Below, one piece after another: positions 36,297-44,180 of a stretch of 64,000 nucleotides of DNA (the first letter of the stretch is position 1; each line of letters begins with the position of its first letter). The stretch comes from JAJCYL01 sp040222875 (GTDB lineage: Bacteria > Bacteroidota > Bacteroidia > Cytophagales > Cyclobacteriaceae): NCBI GenBank assembly GCA_040222875.1, contig JAVKCG010000054.1:1-64000 (forward strand). The letters are read 5' to 3'. Below the pieces are notes generated by a model. The model saw only the letters and a list, made by a program, of their open reading frames with translations. It did not search any database and had not been told where the DNA came from. A program made the translations under genes and the position numbers.

Positions 36297-36359
36297 TTTA
36301 GTTAACAAAGTATAAAGTGCATAGCTATCCTACAGGATAGCAACGCACCATAAACTAAA
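36297..36359. repeat. Nested palindrome right of the cyclase gene
   Basis: Three nested stems: outer TTTAGTT (36297-36303) with AACTAAA (36353-36359), middle GTGC/GCAC (36317-36320/36345-36348), and inner GCTATCC/GGATAGC (36324-36330/36335-36341) around TACA. It begins 2 bp after the cyclase stop. It could act as a terminator-like structure or a recombination site; shares the GCAACGC element (36340-36346) with 34959-35030. Confidence 0.55.
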
Positions 36360-36360
36360 C

Positions 36361-36407
36361 GCTATAAGTCATAGCTAGAAGGCGTAGGCTAAGCAGGCCG
36401 AAAGGCT
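36361..36407 (+). repeat. 46-nt dispersed repeat, copy 2
   Basis: Starts GCTATAAGTCATAGCTAG and contains GGCGTAGG and GGCCGAAAGGC. It aligns with copy 1 (31671-31716), with about eight differences and one or two short gaps. Confidence 0.6.
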
Positions 36408-36464
36408 AAGATTTCCCTTGGGTGAATGTTCATTATTTAGTTCCCATTTGTTAAATGTTAATGA

Positions 36465-36649
36465 CAGCCAATTAAAGGACAAGAGAAGCTGAGCAAATGG
36501 TCTTTCAATTCAGGGTTTGTCTACATAAGAGGTAAGGCAGTCACAGAATTTACTTAAAAGGAAAACAAAGAGCAGTAATACCATTTCATGGAAAGAAAAA
36601 CCTTCATCCAAAGATTGTCAAACAAATCTTTGCGATAGTTGAGGACTAA
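36465..36649 (+). pseudogene. hicA: Decayed hicA toxin gene
   Basis: Two overlapping frames encode a HicA-like protein. The first (36465-36536) reads PIKGQEKLSKWSFNSGFVYI then RGK. After a one-base loss at about 36536 the frame reads GSHRIYLKGKQRAVIPFHGK then KNLHPKIVKQIFAIVED and ends at TAA 36647-36649. The G-S-H catalytic motif and [IV]-P-F/V-H-G-K-x-L-x-P-x-[IV] tail are the HicA signature (dsRBD-fold mRNA interferase). No start codon is left (TGA at 36462-36464) and no hicB partner is seen. Its stop overlaps the convergent ABC exporter stop by 4 bp. Confidence 0.8.
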
Positions 36650-38391
36650 ATCCTCGCCTGATAAGTATATAAATCATAATACCGACCCTTCTTAGCAATC
36701 AAATCATCATGGGTGCCTTCTTCGGCAATGCGGCCGTTTTCAATTACTAAGATTTGGGTGGCTTTTCTGATGGTGCTAAGCCTGTGAGCGATAACAAAAG
36801 TGGTTCGGCCATGCATCAGGCGTTCCAGGCTTTTTTGGATGAGTAATTCGCTTTCGGTATCCAGATTGGAGGTAGCCTCATCAAGAATGATGATTTTTGG
36901 GTTGGCTAAAACAGCCCTCGCAATTGCCAATCGCTGTCGCTGACCGCCTGAAAGTTTTACCCCTCGCTCACCAATTACTGTTTCCAGGCCATCTTCGAAG
37001 CGATCAGTAAACTCATTTACATAAGCTGCTTTTACAGCTTCTTGCAATTCATTTTCAGTGGCATTTGGCCTAGGGAATAGGATATTCTCCCTAATAGTTC
37101 CCTCGAATAGAAAATCATCCTGAAGAACTACGCCCAGGTTTTTCCTGTATGATGTCAACTGTACTTTAGAAAGGTCAGTTCCATCAACAGTAACAGTGCC
37201 ACTATCAGGAGTTAGAAATGTAGCAGCCAATCCGGCAATGGTTGATTTACCAGAGCCGGAGCTTCCTACCAAAGCAGTTACCGACCCTGATGGCGCATCC
37301 AGACTGATATTGTGGATCACATTCTTATCATCTTCATAGGCAAAAGAGACATTGTCGAATTTGATGTCACCTTTAATATCTGATAATTCGGTCGACCGCT
37401 CCTTTGGATCATCTTCAGGAAGCATGTTCATGATTTCCTCAGTGCGATCAAGGCCGGCAAATGACTCGGTGAGCTGGCTGCCAATGTTACTCATCTGAAC
37501 GATTGGTGCAATCATGAAGCCCAGGTAAAGTGTAAACGCAAGAAAATCACCCATCGTCATTTGATCCTGGATGATGAAATACCCTCCCATGCCCATGATT
37601 CCTGTTGATGCCAAACCCAGCAAGAACGCCCCAGAGCTTGTGATCAAAGCGGTTGCAGTCAGGCTTGCCTTTACATTCAGGAACAACCGTTCTACCCCTT
37701 TCTCAAAAATCTTGTTTTCCTGATCCTCAGCATTGAAGCCTTTAATAACTCTTACCCCATTTAAAGTTTCTGTAAGTCGCCCTGTTACTTCAGCATTGAT
37801 TTGCCCTCTTTTTCTAAAAATCGGCCTGATTTTACCGAATGCCTTCAAAGAGATAATCCCGAAAATGCTCACCGGAACCATCACATAGAGCGTCATAATA
37901 GGGCTAATGCTGATCAAAAGAAAAAGTGAAATCACCGCAGTGATAGTGCCACCCACTAATTGCACAAGACCGGTACCGACAAGGTTTCGAACTCCTTCCA
38001 CATCTGTCATCACCCTTGACACCAAAGAACCAGAGGAATTATTGTCGAAATAGCTGATCGGTAGTGAAAGGATTTTTCGCTGTACTGAAGCCCTTAGTTG
38101 AGAAATGAGGTATTGAGCCTCTACACTAAGTAGTCGGGTGAGCAAAAAAGATGTTACTGCTTGTAACGTGACGGCGACGGCCACAACGATAAGCAGCGTT
38201 TTGAGCATCTCCATATCAGCATTAACTATTACATCATCAATCAGGAATTTACTTGCACCCGGTAAAACAAGGCTTGCTAAACGACTGATGACGATGAGCA
38301 CCAGGCCTATGGCGATCATCTTTCGTCGGGGCCAAACAAACTCCTTAAAAGCCTGGCCTAATGTGACTTTATTGTTCTTCTTTTCAGACAT
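36646..38391 (-). CDS. MsbA-type ABC exporter (fused TM and ATPase)
   Basis: 581 aa. Six TM helices in residues ~25-325 form the type I exporter fold; the ATPase half has Walker A GSSGSGKST (~375), signature LSGGQRQRLAIARA (~482), Walker B IIILDEATS and the H-loop VIAHRLST. It functions as a homodimer and flips lipids or drugs out of the inner leaflet. It is last in an operon with a GT-C glycosyltransferase and a PAP2_C enzyme (3-bp gap upstream), so a glycolipid or sphingolipid-type substrate is plausible. MsbA for lipid A is the alternative. Its stop overlaps the decayed hicA. Confidence 0.93.
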   Translation of the reverse strand: MSEKKNNKVTLGQAFKEFVWPRRKMIAIGLVLIVISRLASLVLPGASKFLIDDVIVNADMEMLKTLLIVVAVAVTLQAVTSFLLTRLLSVEAQYLISQLRASVQRKILSLPISYFDNNSSGSLVSRVMTDVEGVRNLVGTGLVQLVGGTITAVISLFLLISISPIMTLYVMVPVSIFGIISLKAFGKIRPIFRKRGQINAEVTGRLTETLNGVRVIKGFNAEDQENKIFEKGVERLFLNVKASLTATALITSSGAFLLGLASTGIMGMGGYFIIQDQMTMGDFLAFTLYLGFMIAPIVQMSNIGSQLTESFAGLDRTEEIMNMLPEDDPKERSTELSDIKGDIKFDNVSFAYEDDKNVIHNISLDAPSGSVTALVGSSGSGKSTIAGLAATFLTPDSGTVTVDGTDLSKVQLTSYRKNLGVVLQDDFLFEGTIRENILFPRPNATENELQEAVKAAYVNEFTDRFEDGLETVIGERGVKLSGGQRQRLAIARAVLANPKIIILDEATSNLDTESELLIQKSLERLMHGRTTFVIAHRLSTIRKATQILVIENGRIAEEGTHDDLIAKKGRYYDLYTYQARI

Positions 38392-38394
38392 TCT

Positions 38395-39924
38395 TTAATG
38401 CTCCTTTAGTTTGGTGAGGCGCCAAAATGAGGCCCCGAAATTACCTACTATCTGTTTTTCAATGAAATTGTATTTGCTTTGTTCAGCCTCATTTTCGGGA
38501 TTAAAAATATATACGGGATCAAACCGGAAACTTCTCCAGACAAATGGCTCCCGGGTTGATAAACCATGGAAAATGTCATTTACAAATGTAAAAGAAGCAG
38601 GAGCCGCAACCAGATATCTAATATCATGATCAATCATGTTTTGCTCTACTTGGGCCTGATAATTGGCATCTTCTCTAATAAGCTTGGGGGCCAATTGCAA
38701 CGATGAGTATATCCTATTTGGGTCGATGTCGCTGTAGTACCAGGCTGTAGTGAAGTCATTCCAGATATTTCTTTCAGTTGCCAAGGGATGGTTTTTCAAA
38801 TAATAGCCAACCTGAAAAATATTTATTCCACTTAGGTGCATTGCTTTAAAAACAGGGATGTGGGCACCTAAAAGCATCAATGAGATAATCAGGCTTATGC
38901 GCATCGTTTTTATAGGGCGCATTGTTTTATAGACAATGATGGCAAATGCAATTACGGTTAATGGCAGGGTTATTAGATAATATTTAGGATCAGGATAACC
39001 TAGAAATTTGAATTGGAGAATGAAAATGGCCAACCAACTGGTACCAAACAAAACAAATACTGCAACAAAGAACTGTTTACTCTGTTTTAAAAATTGCAAA
39101 GAAATCTGCTTTAGCTTGTAGAATATGATGAGGATAAAAGGAAATGTTATCAAAACTGATATCGCGGGGTATAGGACGGATTGTGCTGAACTATACTTAC
39201 TACGAAATTCATTTGTCCAAACAGAACCAATGCCACGTTCGGTAATCCACCAAAAAAAATCTCCGGTAATATTATAGCACCACCATCCCCATATTACTAA
39301 CCCAACGCTCCCTCCAATTGCTAATGGAGCTGCAGCTCTCCAATTCTTTTGCAGCAGCAGTATTACTCCAAAAACTATCATCGAAAAAGTAACCTCATTT
39401 CGGGTTAAAACTCCTAGAAAAGCAATTGGCAGCAACCACCAATATTTTTCGGAATCCCAAACCACAACCATCAATAAAAGGAGCAATGCGCACAAAGTCT
39501 CAGGCATGTGCATATGGTTATAAGCCAAAAACCAGGGAAGCACAGCCAAAATGAGCCCTGAATAATATCCGGTGATTTTACTGGTATATTTTTCAATAAT
39601 GCTTGCTGTTAATCCACAAGTTGTAGCACCGATTAATCCGTTCAACACATATGCAACTGTCAGCGAATAGCTGTTAAAACTATACATGAAAAAGCCGCTC
39701 AAATACCTGTAAAATGGCATCCAGACTACTTCTCTGCCCATATAATCGGTGTAAACCCAATTGTTATTGGCAGTAGCCCAATTGATATAAACGTTGTGGA
39801 AAGAATCGCCCCAAAAGTCAATAACTCCGAACGAATGGTATAGAAGCCTGACCGCAATAGCAGCTATAAAAACAGACCAGAAAACCGGGTATGTAAGAAT
39901 ACGGGATTCTAATGAGGCAGTCAC
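38395..39924 (-). CDS. Membrane GT-C glycosyltransferase, GT39/GT83-like
   Basis: 509 aa, GTG start overlapping the previous stop (GTGA). About ten to twelve TM helices; the first luminal loop holds the acidic motif DFWGDSFHN (~residue 36), the position of the catalytic Asp of GT-C enzymes such as PMT/ArnT, which use polyprenyl-phosphate sugars on the periplasmic side. A soluble C-terminal domain of ~120 residues follows. It probably adds a sugar to a lipid. Neighbours are a PAP2_C enzyme upstream and an ABC exporter downstream. Acceptor unknown. Confidence 0.8.
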   Translation of the reverse strand: MTASLESRILTYPVFWSVFIAAIAVRLLYHSFGVIDFWGDSFHNVYINWATANNNWVYTDYMGREVVWMPFYRYLSGFFMYSFNSYSLTVAYVLNGLIGATTCGLTASIIEKYTSKITGYYSGLILAVLPWFLAYNHMHMPETLCALLLLLMVVVWDSEKYWWLLPIAFLGVLTRNEVTFSMIVFGVILLLQKNWRAAAPLAIGGSVGLVIWGWWCYNITGDFFWWITERGIGSVWTNEFRSKYSSAQSVLYPAISVLITFPFILIIFYKLKQISLQFLKQSKQFFVAVFVLFGTSWLAIFILQFKFLGYPDPKYYLITLPLTVIAFAIIVYKTMRPIKTMRISLIISLMLLGAHIPVFKAMHLSGINIFQVGYYLKNHPLATERNIWNDFTTAWYYSDIDPNRIYSSLQLAPKLIREDANYQAQVEQNMIDHDIRYLVAAPASFTFVNDIFHGLSTREPFVWRSFRFDPVYIFNPENEAEQSKYNFIEKQIVGNFGASFWRLTKLKEH

Positions 39925-40739
39925 TTTTTCTTAGTAAATGGAATCAGCTCCAAAAGTCGGACTCTTTTAATTCCAAACCCAAAACGCTCCTGCTGTTCAA
40001 TGTATCCAAACAGCCCCCTTTGTTGGTCTTTCACCTTTAGCGTGTACCATGAAATGATTAGCCAACCTATCAATAATGTGATAAGCATATCAACTGTATA
40101 ATGCCGATCAACAGTAATAACGCCAGCAAAACCAACAGTGGTCAACATCCATAGCGCAATGCGCAGGCTTCTACTAGTGAATGCAGAGGTAACAACCATC
40201 ACCAGAACGATCAACATTGAGGTATGTCCTGAAATAATGATATCACAACAGGTTATGCCTTCTGGGCCGATTTGATGCCAATCGTAAGGAAAACCAACAG
40301 CACTTAAAGTAAGGCCAATAGATCTTTCAAAAACACTCCCGATTTCCATGTATCTATCTCTGCAAAGTCCGTTAGGGCTAGGGATAGTTGTCACAAAAAT
40401 CATCGTTGCCCTAATTACTGACATCATACTATGAAAAAGAAGGTACCGCCTGAACAACAATTGGCCCTGCGGGTGCCTGATGATCAGCAAAAGCAGAAAA
40501 GCCCATAATGAGAAAATAACTATGTCGTGGTTTATGTATTTGAGGTTTGAGAAAAACCAATGCCCTTGGGCTGCCAAATCATGGGCCAAATCATACAGCG
40601 GAGGGCTTTCTGCACATGCATCCCTTGTTTCGCCTAAAGCCAACACCAATGAATGGGCCATAATCACCAGGAGGTGCAACCCCAGTATGATGATCGTTCG
40701 GCTCCAGCCTTTATATTGATTTGGGTTCTCTAAATTCAT
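39921..40739 (-). CDS. PAP2_C / sphingomyelin-synthase-like membrane enzyme
   Basis: 272 aa from ATG 40739; the frame extends to a TTG at 40751, which is unlikely. Six hydrophobic helices. The catalytic motifs of the sphingomyelin synthase branch are visible: CDIIISGHTS (~175) with the first His, and DRHYTVDM (~217) with the second His and Asp, the H-H-D triad that moves a phospho-head group between lipids. In Bacteroidota, which make sphingolipids, such proteins may transfer phosphoethanolamine or similar groups to ceramides. First gene of the three-gene operon ending in an ABC exporter; divergent from an amidohydrolase with a 95-bp gap. The actual head group is inference. Confidence 0.83.
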   Translation of the reverse strand: MNLENPNQYKGWSRTIIILGLHLLVIMAHSLVLALGETRDACAESPPLYDLAHDLAAQGHWFFSNLKYINHDIVIFSLWAFLLLLIIRHPQGQLLFRRYLLFHSMMSVIRATMIFVTTIPSPNGLCRDRYMEIGSVFERSIGLTLSAVGFPYDWHQIGPEGITCCDIIISGHTSMLIVLVMVVTSAFTSRSLRIALWMLTTVGFAGVITVDRHYTVDMLITLLIGWLIISWYTLKVKDQQRGLFGYIEQQERFGFGIKRVRLLELIPFTKKK

Positions 40740-40834
40740 TTGCAGCCGCAATCATAAACAATGTAGTTCACAAAAATCGGCTTTTGCTTCAAAGGCTAAA
40801 TGATTACTTTCAAATTGAATTCGAATTCAACTCC

Positions 40835-42178
40835 ATGAACCTAAAACTGATTGTAACATTACTCTTTGGTCTATTTTTTACACTAGCAAATGCCCAGGAA
40901 ATAAAAGCCCTTGTGGGTGGCACCTTGATCGACGGCTTTGGAGGAGTGCCCATAAGAAATAGCATAATCATTATTGAAGGCGAAAGAATAAAGCAGATCG
41001 GTCAAATTGGTGCACTTGAAATACCAGCCGATGCAGAAGTAATCTCAACTGAAGGCATGAGTGTACTCCCCGGCCTTTGGGACATGCATGTTCACTTAAT
41101 GATCAATGGCCATGCTGATTACAGCCATTGGGATGAAACCTATATGGACATTCAGGATGATGTGATCATGCCTGCATCAGCTCATCAACTACTAATGGCA
41201 GGAGTAACAAGTGCAAGGGATCTCGGTGGCCCTTTGGAAGAAAGCCTATCAGTTCGTGACCGCATTAATTCTGGAGAAATTCCTGGCCCAACCATGTACA
41301 TGTCTGGCCCATTTATTCAACACAAGCCTTACCCATATACTGAGCTTTTCCGGTGGGGTGTCGAGGGAGTAAATGATGCAAGAGCTAAAATCAAAAAGTT
41401 AGCTGACGCAGGAGTTGACTGCATCAAGTTGATTGATCAGGATCAAATGACAATGGATGAGGTGAAAGCCGTTGTAGATGAGGCTCATAAGCGAGGATTA
41501 AAGGTTGTGGCCCATAGCCACCGACCTGAAGAAATCAGAAGAGGGTTAATTGCCGGAGTTGACAATTTTGAGCACACCGGGTTATCATCGGCACCGGCTT
41601 ACCCTGATGATGTGATGGAAATGATTAAAGAGCGCACAGCCCAAATGAACAAAGGGCCACTTTTCTGGACACCCACCATTGAAGGGCTTTACAATTATGA
41701 ATACGTTCGGGATAACCCAGAAAAGCTTGATAACGATTCCTGGTATCTCGGTTTACCAGACTCTGTAATTGTAGACATTAAGCAGTCTTTCGAATACCCC
41801 GGAAGGTTGCCCTATTTTCAGTTAACTCCCATTAGAAGACCAACCCTTCAGACTAAATTCAATCAATTAATTGGTGCCGGTGTAGTTCCTTTGATTGGCA
41901 CAGACAGCGGCATCCCTATGAAATTCCACAGTCAATCTACCTGGAATGAACTGGATATCTGGGTGAATGAATTTGGCTATGATCCGTTGTTGGCGATTAA
42001 ATCGGCTACTTACTGGCCTTCGGTGATGCAAGGTGTGAGTAATGATTTTGGTACAGTTAGCGAAGGTAAGTATGCTGATATCATCGCAGTTGAAGGTGAT
42101 GTCCTCCGCTGGATCAGTTTACTTCAGGATGTCGACTTTGTAATGAAGAAGGGGAAAGTTTATAAAGGTGGGGAGTGA
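40835..42178 (+). CDS. Secreted metal-dependent amidohydrolase
   Basis: 447 aa from ATG 40835 (signal peptide MNLKLIVTLLFGLFFTLANA); the open frame extends to a TTG at 40721 but would overlap the divergent gene. Metal ligands of the amidohydrolase barrel: DMHVHL (HxH), the Lys in CIKLIDQD (likely carboxylated), AHSH, EHTG and GTDSG. This is the imidazolonepropionase/prolidase-like branch of secreted amidohydrolases (PF01979), which hydrolyse C-N bonds in peptides or cyclic amides. Single gene. Substrate unknown. Confidence 0.88.
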   Translation: MNLKLIVTLLFGLFFTLANAQEIKALVGGTLIDGFGGVPIRNSIIIIEGERIKQIGQIGALEIPADAEVISTEGMSVLPGLWDMHVHLMINGHADYSHWDETYMDIQDDVIMPASAHQLLMAGVTSARDLGGPLEESLSVRDRINSGEIPGPTMYMSGPFIQHKPYPYTELFRWGVEGVNDARAKIKKLADAGVDCIKLIDQDQMTMDEVKAVVDEAHKRGLKVVAHSHRPEEIRRGLIAGVDNFEHTGLSSAPAYPDDVMEMIKERTAQMNKGPLFWTPTIEGLYNYEYVRDNPEKLDNDSWYLGLPDSVIVDIKQSFEYPGRLPYFQLTPIRRPTLQTKFNQLIGAGVVPLIGTDSGIPMKFHSQSTWNELDIWVNEFGYDPLLAIKSATYWPSVMQGVSNDFGTVSEGKYADIIAVEGDVLRWISLLQDVDFVMKKGKVYKGGE

Positions 42179-42201
42179 AAACTCAATTCGACTTCGCCAT
42201 T

Positions 42202-42261
42202 TAATTCGTCGCCGTCATTCCGAACCTTTGAGATCGTTAGATCGAAAAGGTGTGGGAATCT
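42202..42261. repeat. REP-like repeat, family 2, copy 1
   Basis: CGTCATTCCGAACCTTTGAG, then GATCGTTAGATCGAA and a GGGAATCTC end. The 17-nt GAGATCGTTAGATCGAA occurs identically at 60650-60668. It lies directly before the hairpin repeat at 42270. Confidence 0.65.
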
Positions 42262-42269
42262 CATGTGGT

Positions 42270-42388
42270 CGTCTTTCCCTTGCGAGTTGAGCCATAAGGC
42301 GAAACGAGACTTGGGAATCTCAGAACTCCGGCATTTGATGAGGGGATTCCCAAGTCTCACTCCTACCGTCGTTCGCAAGGGAATGACG
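42270..42388. repeat. Long hairpin repeat, copy A
   Basis: 119-bp inverted repeat. Outer arms CTTTCCCTTGCGA.../...TCGCAAGGGAATGACG; inner perfect 14-bp stem GAGACTTGGGAATC (42306-42319) with GATTCCCAAGTCTC (42345-42358). Copy B at 46165-46294 has the same arms. It is a dispersed palindromic element of the MITE/REP type. Reading frames inside it are shadows. Confidence 0.9.
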
Positions 42389-42405
42389 ATTTTAGGCCTG
42401 ATTTT

Positions 42406-42995
42406 CTATTTCTTTGAAAACCTCTTTATCGCCTCAAAATCCAAGTGATCACCTTCGTCCTTACCATAATAAGCAGTTTGAATAACACCCTCCCGATCAA
42501 TCAAAAAATCGGCTGGCATTGTGAGTAGGCTGCCTTTGAAAATTAACGGAACATTGCCCATGAACATACTTTTCATCAAAGTGGGCATTCTGAAAAACAT
42601 ACCTTTCAGCATCCCCCCTACAGATTTATTAATGCCATACTTCTTGTAATAAACATTATCCCCATCTGCCAAAATGGGAAATGGAGCTTTGTGTTTTTCA
42701 GTGTGCTTGATGAGGTTGTCAATGGGAGAATCAAAAATAGCGACAGTGGTAAAACCGTCACCAAACTGATCCCATTGCTGAATCAACTGATGAATGCGGA
42801 GGTTGCAAAATGGACAACTTGCAAATCGATAAAGGAAAGCATGTAAGGCTTGCCAGCCAACGACTCAGAATCGAATGTTGAACCATCGATAGCTGGGAGT
42901 TTGAATGGAACTACTGGTTGACCGGGAGATAGCTGCATGCGGAATTTGACTTGGTATAGAAACCGGAAGGCAAGTGAGAAAGTTCCTTTCATCAA
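42406..42995 (-). pseudogene. Frameshifted peroxiredoxin/TSA-like gene
   Basis: The 5' frame (from 42995, perhaps M at 42938: MQLSPGQPVVPFKLPAIDGS) runs to GKPYMLSF, after which it reads an unrelated 15 residues and stops. In the +1 frame the same bases give RFASCPFCNLRIHQLIQQWD and continue to the normal end at 42406. The active-site motif is C-P-F-C, as in AhpC/TSA-related proteins. The break is at 42831-42833, where a T-run reads TTTAT; one extra T would restore LSFYRFASCPFCN. Either a real mutation or a sequencing error in a homopolymer. If repaired, it would be a ~190-aa thiol reductase or peroxidase. Confidence 0.85.
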
Positions 42996-43076
42996 ATCGA
43001 GAAAAATTATTAAGAAAATTATCGAATGGATTGGTTAAACTATTTTGCAGAGCATTCAATCAATCTCCTTATTTAC

Positions 43077-43571
43077 ATGAAACTTCGAATTATCATTGTA
43101 CTCAGCGTCATTTTAATCGGCTTTTCAATCCGGATAACCCCACATTTCTTTTATGCATCTTTGAAAATGGTTGAAACAAATGGTGTAATAATTACAACTA
43201 ACCCGCAAGACGACATCTATAATCCCATATTCGCATTAACCGTTGGGTTGATTCCAATCTTAATTTTTACAGTAATCAAAATCACCAGAACCACATCAAT
43301 AAAACATGCAATTGTGCTAGCTGGATTAGTTTTGACCTGTGGCTTCATTGGTTGGTTAATTCGAGTTCAATACTTAATAAATTATTTTAATCAACTTGCT
43401 GAGATTCATAGAATCTCAAACAAAGAAATATTTACAGATTATAATTCCGATCAACTGAACTTTGAATATTTCATAGCATTTGGTACAATGGTTGGATATA
43501 TATTAAGCATTATCTATTTAGGCAATTGGAAAAAGAAAAAGTTAAACTTTGGCGGGCTAAACTCTAACTGA
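43077..43571 (+). CDS. Membrane protein of unknown function
   Basis: 164 aa from ATG 43077, chosen for the immediate TM helix (KLRIIIVLSVILIGFSI); an ATG at 43026 would add 17 residues. About four hydrophobic helices (5-25, 50-67, 76-98, 130-150). No conserved motif recognised. It is divergent from the frameshifted peroxiredoxin gene and 57 bp upstream of pyrR. Confidence 0.5.
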   Translation: MKLRIIIVLSVILIGFSIRITPHFFYASLKMVETNGVIITTNPQDDIYNPIFALTVGLIPILIFTVIKITRTTSIKHAIVLAGLVLTCGFIGWLIRVQYLINYFNQLAEIHRISNKEIFTDYNSDQLNFEYFIAFGTMVGYILSIIYLGNWKKKKLNFGGLNSN

Positions 43572-43605
43572 TGATTGGAACCTACCCCATCCCCACATTC
43601 CTTTC

Positions 43606-43613
43606 TATATTTG
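43606..43613 (+). promoter_or_regulatory. -7 box (TATATTTG) of pyrR
   Basis: Exact TAnnTTTG match, 15 nt before the pyrR ATG at 43629. It supports that start over the in-frame TTG at 43575, which lies upstream of the box. Confidence 0.55.
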
Positions 43614-43628
43614 CACAATCCTTCAAGA

Positions 43629-44180
43629 ATGCGCAGAAGACTTCTTTTTGACGAACCTCTACTCAATGTCACGGTTCACCGTCTTTGCGAACAATTAATT
43701 GAAAACCATGATGACTTTGACAACTCGGTAATCCTGGGGCTGCAGCCCCGGGGAATTTATCTGGCAGAGCGCATTCATGCTCATTTGGGTACGTTACTTA
43801 AAAAGAAGCCCAAGCTTGGCTACCTCGATGCCACTTTTTATCGGGACGATTTCCGCAGGCGGGACAAGCCCATCGAACCAAGCAAAACCCAGGTAGAGTT
43901 TTCCATTGAAGGTGCCAATGTTATTCTGATTGACGATGTGCTTTTTACTGGCCGCACAGTAAGGGCTGCAATGGATGCGATGATTGATTTTGGCAGGCCT
44001 GAAAAGGTAGAACTTCTGGTATTAATCGACAGAATGTATAGCCGGGACATCCCCATTGAGGCAACTTATGTCGGCCGAAGGGTTAACACCATTGAGTCAC
44101 AAAAAGTACTGGTTGAATTGAAACAGCAGGGTAGCAAAGAGGATAAGATTTGGATCATCGATAAGGAAAAGCAAAAATGA
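43629..44180 (+). CDS. pyrR: PyrR-like phosphoribosyltransferase
   Basis: 183 aa from ATG 43629. The PRPP-binding motif VILIDDVLFTGRTVRAAMDA and the LQPRGIYLA N-terminal loop, followed by GYLDATFYRDDF, match PyrR, the bifunctional uracil phosphoribosyltransferase/regulator of pyr mRNA. It overlaps pyrB by 4 bp (ATGA), the usual pyr operon order. In Gram-positives PyrR binds an mRNA attenuator; no anti-antiterminator structure was recognised here, so the regulatory function is uncertain. Confidence 0.9.
   Translation: MRRRLLFDEPLLNVTVHRLCEQLIENHDDFDNSVILGLQPRGIYLAERIHAHLGTLLKKKPKLGYLDATFYRDDFRRRDKPIEPSKTQVEFSIEGANVILIDDVLFTGRTVRAAMDAMIDFGRPEKVELLVLIDRMYSRDIPIEATYVGRRVNTIESQKVLVELKQQGSKEDKIWIIDKEKQK

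Noticed and set aside
34959..36359. Calling the palindromes integron attC sites
   Set aside because: Core GTTRRRY is not matched and no integrase is in the window, so only a resemblance is reported.
40721..40834. N-terminal extension of the amidohydrolase from TTG 40721
   Set aside because: It overlaps the divergent PAP2_C gene start and precedes a clean signal peptide at 40835.
42160..42378. 72-codon minus-strand frame
   Set aside because: It lies inside the REP and hairpin repeats and shares no family pattern.
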